Shown here piece after piece: positions 1 to 5,410 of a DNA stretch of 41,819 nt. The translations under genes were made by a program, and so were the position numbers. Within the stretch, counting starts at the first letter, position 1. The number at the start of each line of letters is the position of its first letter. The notes under the pieces are model-generated. The model was not told where the DNA came from and did not search any database. It worked only from the letters and a program-made list of their open reading frames with translations. The stretch comes from an uncultured Anaerolineae bacterium (lineage in GTDB: Bacteria > Chloroflexota > Anaerolineae > Anaerolineales > Villigracilaceae): assembly GCA_903822545.1 (NCBI GenBank), contig CAIJPN010000047.1, forward strand, positions 1 through 41,819. Direction: 5' to 3'.

Positions 1-1
1 A

Positions 2-466
2 CCCATCAGCCTGCCGAGCGAAGCCGAATGGGAGAAAGCCGCCAAAGGCCCAATCGGAGCTAACCCCTCTCCCAGTGGGAGAGGGGCAGGGGTGAGGGCC
101 TACCCCTGGGGCAACGAGTGGAAGGATTTGCATTGCAACTCTTCTGAACTTGGCCTGGACGACACCACCCCAGTCGGCCTGTTCCTGAACGGTGCGTCAC
201 CGTATGGTCTGCTGGATTTGAGCGGCAATACTTGGGAGTGGACGCGCTCTTTCGGGTATGATGTGTCAAAATATCCATACAACCCTGCCGATGGGCGCGA
301 AGATATTAGCCGGAAAGATGCTGGTCGAGGGCTGCGCGGCGGTTCCTTCTACGGTGTCACTGGCCTCGTCCGCTGTGCCTACCGCTTCAGGAGCCTCCCC
401 CCCGTCGGCCGCGGCGACAACTACGGTTTCCGTGTGGTAGTTTGCTCCCCATTCTTCTCTCATTAG
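2..466 (+). CDS. DGR target protein 1, FGE-sulfatase (C-type lectin fold) domain, 5' truncated
   Basis: The reading frame is open from the window edge, so only the last 154 codons of a longer gene are seen. The fragment shows the C-terminal half of a formylglycine-generating-enzyme/sulfatase-modifying domain: LPSEAEWEKAA, YPWGNEW, LSGNTWEWTRS, GLRGGSF and GFRVVV, ending CSPFFSH before TAG. In DGR targets this fold is used as a ligand-binding scaffold whose last segment is rewritten by the retroelement; VR1 occupies codons from 330 to 448. Relative to target 2 (2444-5224) an extra 12 residues (NPSPSGRGAGVR) sit just before YPWGNEW and are encoded by a palindromic repeat inserted in frame. The N-terminal part, and hence any effector or NTPase domain, lies outside the window. 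A start at 92 would cut the domain in half and is not credible. Confidence 0.85.
   Translation, partial: PISLPSEAEWEKAAKGPIGANPSPSGRGAGVRAYPWGNEWKDLHCNSSELGLDDTTPVGLFLNGASPYGLLDLSGNTWEWTRSFGYDVSKYPYNPADGREDISRKDAGRGLRGGSFYGVTGLVRCAYRFRSLPPVGRGDNYGFRVVVCSPFFSH
64..98 (+). repeat. Palindromic repeat inserted in frame in target 1
   Basis: A perfect 10-bp stem (CCCCTCTCCC at 64-73, GGGAGAGGGG at 77-86, loop AGT) is followed by CAGGGGTGAGGG. A sister copy with the same layout lies at 1225-1259. The element adds 36 nt, a multiple of three, to the FGE coding sequence, so the frame survives. It resembles REP-like palindromes scattered through many bacterial genomes. Confidence 0.7.
330..448 (+). repeat. 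DGR variable repeat VR1
   Basis: Aligned codon by codon to the template repeat at 991-1106, VR1 differs at 18 template adenines, at one non-adenine position (C to T in the second variable codon) and by one extra CCC codon. It starts at GGCTGCGCGG and ends at GTAGTTTGCTCC, identical to the template at both edges. It encodes the last part of the FGE/lectin fold of target 1. The adenine bias is the signature of DGR mutagenic retrohoming. Confidence 0.93.
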
Positions 467-582
467 ACTCTGGCCTCTGGTATCTCTGGACTCTGGGGCT
501 CTGAACCACTGAACTCTGATTGTGCAAGTCAAGCTGGGTAATCAAAGTCAAACCAAACCCGCGTAGCGGGTCGCGTCAAAAA
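449..582 (+). repeat. VR-downstream flank, duplicated copy A
   Basis: The tail of target 1 plus about 115 nt of downstream DNA closely matches 5207-5338 behind VR2, including the shared hairpin ACCCGC-GTA-GCGGGT (557-571 here, 5314-5328 there). The first half consists of degenerate CTCTG words. The VR 3' edge differs from the TR 3' edge right after TGCTCC (CCATTCTTC against ACGCTCTTC), as expected for the initiation-of-mutagenic-homology boundary that makes transfer one-way. No gene is seen before the avd start at 603. Confidence 0.75.
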
Positions 583-602
583 ATTTGGATAAGGAGGCCG
601 CA

Positions 603-947
603 TTGGGCGAAGAAACACCCATTTTCACCCGCACTTTCGACATGCTGAGTTGGCTGCTGCCAGTCACAAACAACTTTCCGCGCGCCCACCGGCACACCGC
701 CACCAAACGCCTGCTCGATGCCGCCTTCGACCTGCGCGAACATCTCGAAGCCGCCAACCATCGCCTGGGCAAAGCCCGCCTGGAATACCTGGACGCCGCC
801 GACCAAGACCTGGATAACCTGCGGCTCTACATCCGCCTGGCCGCGCAATGGGATTGGCTGACCGAAGGCCAGTACCTGCACGTTGCCGCCATGATTGCTG
901 AAATTGGGCGATTGCTGAGTGGCTGGAAAAAAGTTACGCATCCGTAG
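603..947 (+). CDS. avd: DGR accessory variability determinant (Avd), four-helix-bundle protein
   Basis: The product is 114 residues. It matches the bacterial Avd family in length and layout: an N-terminal PIFTRTFDMLSWLLP segment, then FPRAHRH, LREHLEAAN, LDNLRLYIRLAAQW and a C-terminal AEIGRLLSGWKK. Avd is a small basic barrel-like pentamer in studied DGRs; it binds the RT and template RNA and is needed for mutagenic cDNA synthesis. I chose the TTG at 603 because AAGGAGG (591-597) lies 5 nt upstream; the in-frame TTG at 585 has no such site. The gene lies between target 1 and TR, the usual position, and appears intact. Its stop codon is at the foot of the hairpin at 947-967. Confidence 0.88.
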   Translation: MGEETPIFTRTFDMLSWLLPVTNNFPRAHRHTATKRLLDAAFDLREHLEAANHRLGKARLEYLDAADQDLDNLRLYIRLAAQWDWLTEGQYLHVAAMIAEIGRLLSGWKKVTHP

Positions 948-967
948 CGCGAGATAACATCTCGCGC
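947..967 (+). other. Perfect hairpin between avd and TR
   Basis: GCGCGAGAT (947-955), loop AAC, ATCTCGCGC (959-967): a 9-bp stem with a 3-nt loop, beginning at the last base of the avd stop codon and 23 nt before TR. No U-tract follows, so it is not a classical terminator. It could be a structural element of the TR-containing RNA or another mobile palindrome. Confidence 0.6.
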
Positions 968-990
968 CACTGCGAGGGAGATGCCCACAA

Positions 991-1106
991 GGCTGCGCGG
1001 CGGTTCCTTCAACAACGACACTGACAACGTCCGCTGTGCCTACCGCAACAGGAACAACCCCGACAACCGCAACGACAACAACGGTTTCCGTGTGGTAGTT
1101 TGCTCC
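991..1106 (+). repeat. DGR template repeat (TR)
   Basis: This 116-nt stretch is near-identical to VR1 and VR2 but carries 17 adenine-containing codons in the core (1011-1082), ten of them AAC, with 27 adenines in all. AAC-rich templates are typical of DGRs because randomising the adenines cannot create stop codons. The TR translates in the VR frame but has no start codon and runs out into non-coding DNA. TR lies between avd and the RT. The unchanged segments (GGCTGCGCGGCGGTT, GTCCGCTGTGCC, GGTTTCCGTGTGGTAG) are shared with both VRs. Confidence 0.95.
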
Positions 1107-1224
1107 ACGCTCTTCCATCAAGTTTTGTGGCCGGAATAATGCTGCGGCTTGAGCATGTCTAAATCTTCAGCATCGAGGCAATGAGAGAAGAATGGCGGGG
1201 CATCTTCCTGTGCTTCCTTTCTTT

Positions 1225-1259
1225 CCCCATCTCCCTCGGGGAGATGGCCGGGGTGAGGG
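1225..1259 (+). repeat. REP-like palindromic repeat, second copy
   Basis: CCATCTCCC (1227-1235), loop TCG, GGGAGATGG (1239-1247), then CCGGGGTGAGGG. Same design as the repeat at 64-98: C-rich stem, 3-nt loop, then a GGGGTGAGGG tail. Confidence 0.65.
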
Positions 1260-1275
1260 AAGACAAATACCAACC

Positions 1276-1323
1276 GGCCCCGCGCCCTCGCCCTGGCGTT
1301 ATCAGTGGGCACGGCGCGGGGCC
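1276..1323 (+). repeat. Long GC-rich hairpin between TR and RT
   Basis: GGCCCCGCGCC (1276-1286) pairs perfectly with GGCGCGGGGCC (1313-1323). Inside it GCCC (1290-1293) can pair with GGGC (1307-1310). This is the most stable structure in the spacer. It may be a functional fold of the DGR RNA or another palindromic insertion. Confidence 0.6.
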
Positions 1324-1331
1324 AATCCATT

Positions 1332-1358
1332 GTAGGGGCGCGGTAACCGCGCCCCTAC
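1332..1358 (+). repeat. Perfect 13-bp palindrome upstream of RT
   Basis: GTAGGGGCGCGGT and ACCGCGCCCCTAC flank a single A. It ends 7 nt before the RT start codon, where a ribosome-binding site would be expected, and none is visible. Likely a mobile palindrome. Confidence 0.65.
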
Positions 1359-1365
1359 CGGCAAA

Positions 1366-2441
1366 ATGTATACCACCCTCACCTCCTGGCCCAACCTGCT
1401 GCTGGCCTACCGCAAAGCATCCACACTTGCCCCGAACGCAAGTGCGGGGAAGGCAAACGCGGACATGCCAACGTCGCTGAGTTTGAATATCATCTCGAAG
1501 ATAATCTGCTCCAACTCCAGCGCGAACTGTCTGATTTCAGTTACCAGCCGGGGAAATACACCAGCTTCCACATCCACGAACCCAAAAAACGGCTGATCTC
1601 TGCCGCCCCGTTCCGTGACCGGGTCGTGCATCACGCCCTGTGCAACTGCATAGAGCCGCTTTTCGAGCGCAGCTTCATCCACGATAGCTACGCCAATCGT
1701 ATCGGGAAAGGCACACACCGCGCCATCGACCGCGCCCAGGGGTTTTCGCGCCATTACCGCTACTTCCTACAATGCGATGTGAAGCAATTCTTCCCATCGA
1801 TTGACCTTATCATCCTGGAAAGCATCCTGTCCAAAAAAATCCATGACCCGCGCGTGCTGTGGTTGTGCCGCCAGGTCATCCACAGCGGCGTCGGCGTACT
1901 TTCAGGTGAATACGAAATGACCTGGTTCCCCGGCGATACCCTGTTTGCTGCCAACCGTTTGCGCGGGTTGCCCATCGGGAATTTGACATCCCAGTTTTGG
2001 GCCAATTGCTATCTCAGTGAATTCGACCACTTTGTTACCCGCCACCTGCGCCCCGGCGGATACCTGCGTTTTGTGGATGATGTCCTGCTTTTTGATGATA
2101 ACAAATCTGCCCTGTGGGATGACCTGGCTGCCTTGCAGGAATATCTTTCCAGCCTGCGCCTGACCATCCACCCCGGCGCGCATCCCATCCCGGTCACAGA
2201 TGGCATCCCCTTCCTGGGCTTCGTCATTTTCCCGCAAAAACGGCGACTCAAACGCCGAAAAAGGCTATACTATCAGAAGAAATTACGCAAATTACTGTCC
2301 CAATACGCCGCCGGTGAACTATCCTTCGATCAAGTCACCGCCAGCGTACAGGGCTGGGTCAATCACACCCGCTACGCCAACACCGTTGGGCTGAGAAAGT
2401 CGATGTTGGGCAGGCTCAAAATACCACGCAAGAGGCCATAA
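1366..2441 (+). pseudogene. DGR reverse transcriptase, frameshifted near the N-terminus
   Basis: Two frames together give a complete DGR RT. Codons from ATG 1366 read LTSWPNLLLAYRKAS, then the RT continues one frame back as GKRGHANVAEFEYHLEDN from 1452 to TAA at 2439-2441. Deleting 1424-1449 (26 nt) joins them as KASKGKRGHANV and yields about 349 residues, a normal length. The 3' part has every hallmark: FRDRVVHHAL, DSYANRIGKGTHRA, motif A CDVKQFFPSID (Asp codon at 1776), the DGR-specific IGNLTSQ (1974-1994; QG..SP in other RTs), catalytic FVDD (2070-2081), a GFVIF segment and the C-terminal GWVNHTRYANT. The second frame has no usable start before the GTG at 1626, which would remove the first RT motifs. 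Hence likely inactive unless the frame is rescued. Confidence 0.88.
1424..1449 (+). repeat. 26-bp palindromic insertion in the RT gene
   Basis: CACTTGC (1424-1430), loop, GCAAGTG (1438-1444), then CGGGG. The flanking bases A (1423) and AA (1450-1451) would form one AAA Lys codon if the 26 nt were removed, restoring S-K-G-K-R-G, the conserved start of RT domain 1. Insertion length is not a multiple of three, so it shifts the frame. Confidence 0.75.
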
Positions 2442-2443
2442 AG

Positions 2444-5224
2444 ATGCGACTATTCCAATTGACCACTTACCTGTTACAACCAGCGCCACCGCCCCCCAGC
2501 TTTTGGGAAACCAATGGCACAACCATCCTGGTGGCCCTGGTTACAGCCGTCCTGACCTTATTGCTGAGTGAGCCGCTCACGAAAATGCTCCATGCCGTGA
2601 TGAATTGGGTCAGCGAGAGCTTTGTCGCGCTTGGGATTGGCTTCAAAAAACGTTACACCGAGGCCCTGGCGCGTGACCATCGCTGGCTCAAACTGATCGG
2701 GATTTCGCGCAACCGCACCACCTCCCCGCCGCGTTTGAAGCACGTTTTTATCTCCCTGCGTTTTAGCAGTGGCGAAACAGAAGATTCTGCCTCAGTGCGC
2801 TGGGAAAAACTCTTCATCCCGAATGCCCCAGCCGAACAAAAGCGCGTCGTCATCCTGGGCGAACCGGGGGCGGGCAAAACCACCCTGCTCGATTACCTGA
2901 ATCTCGTTTTTTGCGGTGAAATTCCCAGCGCGATACCATCCGCTTTGGGAAATCCGCTGCCTGTATATGTGCGCCTGCGCGAAGTTTCAAAAGAAACATC
3001 GCTCCTGAACCTGATCACAGCCCCGCGCCTGATGCAGCGTTCTCCCACTGGCTTCTTCGATCGGTTCCTGGGGACGGGCAAATGCGTGGTCATGCTCGAT
3101 GGCCTGGATGAAGTGCTGGACGATGAAATGCACGAAAGCGTTAGCCGGCAGATTGACCAGGTCATCAACTCTTACCCCGATAACTGGTACATCATCACCT
3201 GCCGCGTGGCGGGCTGGCGCGGGCAGATCAAAGGTTTCCGCATTTACGAAGCGCGTCCCTTCGATGAAAACGATATTCGCGGGTTTATCACCGCCTGGTA
3301 TCGCGAAGTCCTGCGCTCCGATGAACTGGACAAAATCGTGGGATCTGCCGATGAGCGCACCCGCCGCGAGATAGAAACCCGCGCTCTGCAAGCCGCTAAC
3401 CAGCAGGCCGATGCCTTGTGGGATTCCCTGCGGCGTAACAGCGGCCTGATGCGCGTGGCCCGCACCCCGCTGATCCTGTCTCTCATCACGCTGGTGCATT
3501 ATGCCCGCCAGGCTGAACTTCCCAAAGGCCGCGCCATGCTCTACCAACGCTGCCTTGAAATCTTGCTGGAAGAATGGGACATGGCCGAAAAACGCCTGCG
3601 CCTGCCAGATGCGCCCTCGCTGCAAGACAAATTGCTCACGATGAAAACCATCGCCTTCCACTTCCAGGAAAACGACATCCTGGAGATGAATGCCCAGGGG
3701 CTGCACACGCTGGTGGAGCCTTTGCTGGGTTCCCTGAGCGTTAAAACCAGTGCCAAATCCCTGATCGAACACATTTACCAGCGTTCAGGTATCCTGGTCG
3801 AAACTGCCATCGGGCGCTACGGCTTTGCCCATCGTGCCCTGCAAGATTACCTGGTCGCCAGCCACATCTCCGAGAGCTTTAACGATGCGCTGCTGGTCAA
3901 ACACGCCGGGGAAGAACCCTGGGATGAGATCATCCGCATCGCCATTGGCCTGGTCAAGCCAGCCAAACGCGCCGAAACCTTGCTGCGCGCCCTGCTGGAA
4001 AAGAACGAAGATCGCAGCCTGACCCTGGCCGGGTGGAGCCTGAACGAGGACATCCAAATCCAGCCGGGGTTGCGCCAGCAGATTGTCACCGGCCTGCAAA
4101 CGCGCATGAATACGCTGCTGGCGGGGAACCTTTCGGGCGAGGCTTTTTCGCGCCTGACCAGCGCCCTGATCAGCACCGACCAGCCAGCTTTTGAACGATT
4201 TCTCACCTCGGCCCTGGATGGGCAGGATACAGCCTTGCAAGAGCGTGTGCTCAACCTGCTGCCTGAACTCAACCCGCAAGACAGCCCGCGTTTTGTGCCC
4301 CTGCTCTACCGCCTGATCTCCAGCCAGCACATGGCCGCTGCGCCTGCCGCCCTGGCCCTTTCGCGCCTGCCGATTGTGCCAGACGCCGAAACCTGGCAGG
4401 TTTTGGCGCAGGCCCGCGCGGGCAAGCAGGAGCAACTGCGCCAGGCCGCCACCTGGGCCTGGTGCGAGTTTGGGCGCTTTCAAGAACTGAGGCTGGTAAA
4501 AGTACCCGCCGGTGAATTTATCATGGGCAGCAACCCACAAACAGACCGTTTTGCACAAGATGATGAACAACCGCAGCACACCCTGTATTTACCGACCTAC
4601 TATATTGGCAAAACCCCGGTGACAGTGGCCCAATACCGTACATTTTTGCAGGAAAGCGGCTACAACTTGAAAGATAAAAACGGTTTATCGGCACCTGCCA
4701 ACCAGCCGATAACATCGGTCACCTGGTATGACGCGCTGGCCTATGCTGTTCATTATGGCATGAGCCTGCCCAGCGAAGCCGAATGGGAAAAAGGTGCGCG
4801 CGGCGTGGATGGGCGCATTTACCCCTGGGGAAATCAGTGGATGAACGGATTGGCAAATACAAAGGAGTCTTGGAGCGGCGGCAGGGGCCTGCTGGCGCGC
4901 GCGCGCAACTTGAAAACCAGTGCAGGCCCCACCCCGGTGGGCCAGTTTTCCCCAGGCGGCGATTCGCCTTATGGCTGTGTTGATATGATCGGCAATGTCT
5001 GGGAGTGGACGCGCAGCGAAAGGTATAAACCATACCCTTACGACCCTACTGACGGGCGCGAAGATATTAGTCGGAAAGATGCTGGCCGAGGGCTGCGCGG
5101 CGGTTCTTTCTACAATGACTCTGTCGGCGTCCGCTGTGCCTTCCGCGTCGGGAACGGCCCCGGCTACCGCGGCGTCTACCACGGTTTCCGTGTGGTAGTT
5201 TGCTCCCCGTTCTTCTCTCACTGA
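2444..5224 (+). CDS. Membrane-anchored NACHT NTPase fused to an FGE/C-type-lectin DGR target domain
   Basis: 926 residues in four parts. Residues 26-42 form a single hydrophobic helix. The NACHT ATPase follows, with Walker A GEPGAGKTT (139-147) and Walker B VVMLDGLDE (215-223), the LDGLDE form typical of NACHT, plus a sensor-like YIITCR. Residues of roughly 480-680 are helical and repeat-like. The FGE-sulfatase domain runs 683-926 (VPAGEFIMGS, LPSEAEWEKGA, YPWGNQW, MIGNVWEWTRS, GLRGGSF, GFRVVV). VR2 encodes about residues 883-921. NACHT proteins are STAND switches that oligomerise on ligand binding, so the diversified lectin fold is probably the sensor. The N-terminal effector is unclear; it may act at the membrane. 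ATG 2444 lies 2 nt after the RT stop, so the two are probably co-transcribed. The gene is intact. Confidence 0.9.
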   Translation: MRLFQLTTYLLQPAPPPPSFWETNGTTILVALVTAVLTLLLSEPLTKMLHAVMNWVSESFVALGIGFKKRYTEALARDHRWLKLIGISRNRTTSPPRLKHVFISLRFSSGETEDSASVRWEKLFIPNAPAEQKRVVILGEPGAGKTTLLDYLNLVFCGEIPSAIPSALGNPLPVYVRLREVSKETSLLNLITAPRLMQRSPTGFFDRFLGTGKCVVMLDGLDEVLDDEMHESVSRQIDQVINSYPDNWYIITCRVAGWRGQIKGFRIYEARPFDENDIRGFITAWYREVLRSDELDKIVGSADERTRREIETRALQAANQQADALWDSLRRNSGLMRVARTPLILSLITLVHYARQAELPKGRAMLYQRCLEILLEEWDMAEKRLRLPDAPSLQDKLLTMKTIAFHFQENDILEMNAQGLHTLVEPLLGSLSVKTSAKSLIEHIYQRSGILVETAIGRYGFAHRALQDYLVASHISESFNDALLVKHAGEEPWDEIIRIAIGLVKPAKRAETLLRALLEKNEDRSLTLAGWSLNEDIQIQPGLRQQIVTGLQTRMNTLLAGNLSGEAFSRLTSALISTDQPAFERFLTSALDGQDTALQERVLNLLPELNPQDSPRFVPLLYRLISSQHMAAAPAALALSRLPIVPDAETWQVLAQARAGKQEQLRQAATWAWCEFGRFQELRLVKVPAGEFIMGSNPQTDRFAQDDEQPQHTLYLPTYYIGKTPVTVAQYRTFLQESGYNLKDKNGLSAPANQPITSVTWYDALAYAVHYGMSLPSEAEWEKGARGVDGRIYPWGNQWMNGLANTKESWSGGRGLLARARNLKTSAGPTPVGQFSPGGDSPYGCVDMIGNVWEWTRSERYKPYPYDPTDGREDISRKDAGRGLRGGSFYNDSVGVRCAFRVGNGPGYRGVYHGFRVVVCSPFFSH
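5091..5206 (+). repeat. DGR variable repeat VR2
   Basis: Same 116-nt length as TR with no gaps. Of 20 substitutions, 18 are at template adenines, giving Tyr, Gly, Val, Ser, Phe and His where the template has Asn, Asp, Thr or Tyr; two are C to T. Both edges match TR exactly. Lies at the 3' end of the NACHT-FGE gene. Confidence 0.95.
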
Positions 5225-5338
5225 CTCTGGTCTCTGTCGCTCTGAATCTCTGGGGCTCTGAACCACTGTACTCTGATTGTGCAAGTCAAGATGGTTAGCC
5301 AAAGTCAAACCAAACCCGCGTAGCGGGTCGCGGTAAAA
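5207..5338 (+). repeat. VR-downstream flank, duplicated copy B
   Basis: Matches 449-582 behind VR1 through the stop codon, the CTCTG-word stretch and the ACCCGC-GTA-GCGGGT hairpin (5314-5328), then diverges into a terminator. The duplication therefore covers more than the VR. Confidence 0.75.
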
Positions 5339-5344
5339 AAATAG

Positions 5345-5383
5345 CCGCCCGGCCTTGTATCGTCACAGTACAAGGCTGGGCGG
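5345..5383. terminator. Bidirectional terminator between convergent STAND genes
   Basis: 15-bp stem (5345-5359 with 5369-5383, one G-U pair), 9-nt loop, followed by TAAATTTTA on the plus strand and preceded by an A-run that reads as U on the minus strand. Separates the NACHT-FGE gene from the minus-strand ATPase gene. Confidence 0.8.
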
Positions 5384-5410
5384 TAAATTTTATGGGGAAA
5401 GCCGTCATGG

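Larger units (their letters stand above)
1107..1365 (+). other. TR-RT spacer, non-coding, packed with palindromes
   Basis: No convincing gene. In studied DGRs the region between TR and RT is part of the RNA that primes and templates cDNA synthesis. Here it is 259 nt and holds three strong inverted repeats (1225-1259, 1276-1323, 1332-1358). At least two look like mobile palindromes, so the original spacer may have been enlarged by insertions. Confidence 0.6.

Noticed and set aside
449-582. CRISPR-like array in the CTCTG-word stretch
   Set aside because: Words are 7-9 nt, irregular and without spacers of constant length; no cas genes nearby.
576-1121. Minus-strand open frame of 181 codons across avd and TR
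   Set aside because: It is the antisense of avd and of the template repeat; its Val/Ala-rich part is the complement of AAC-type codons. No RBS or family resemblance.
1181-1480. 99-codon plus-strand frame across the TR-RT spacer and RT start
   Set aside because: Runs through three palindromes and the RT N-terminus in a wrong frame; Pro/Arg-rich product.
1584-1590. Programmed -1 frameshift at A AAA AAC as the normal way to make RT
   Set aside because: It would link the frames but leave over 50 residues of conserved RT sequence in the wrong frame; insertion of a palindrome explains the data better.
2987-3772. Minus-strand open frames of about 260 codons inside the NACHT-FGE gene (also 3785-4579)
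   Set aside because: Antisense to a gene with clear motifs; Gln/Gly/Phe-rich products without recognisable domains.
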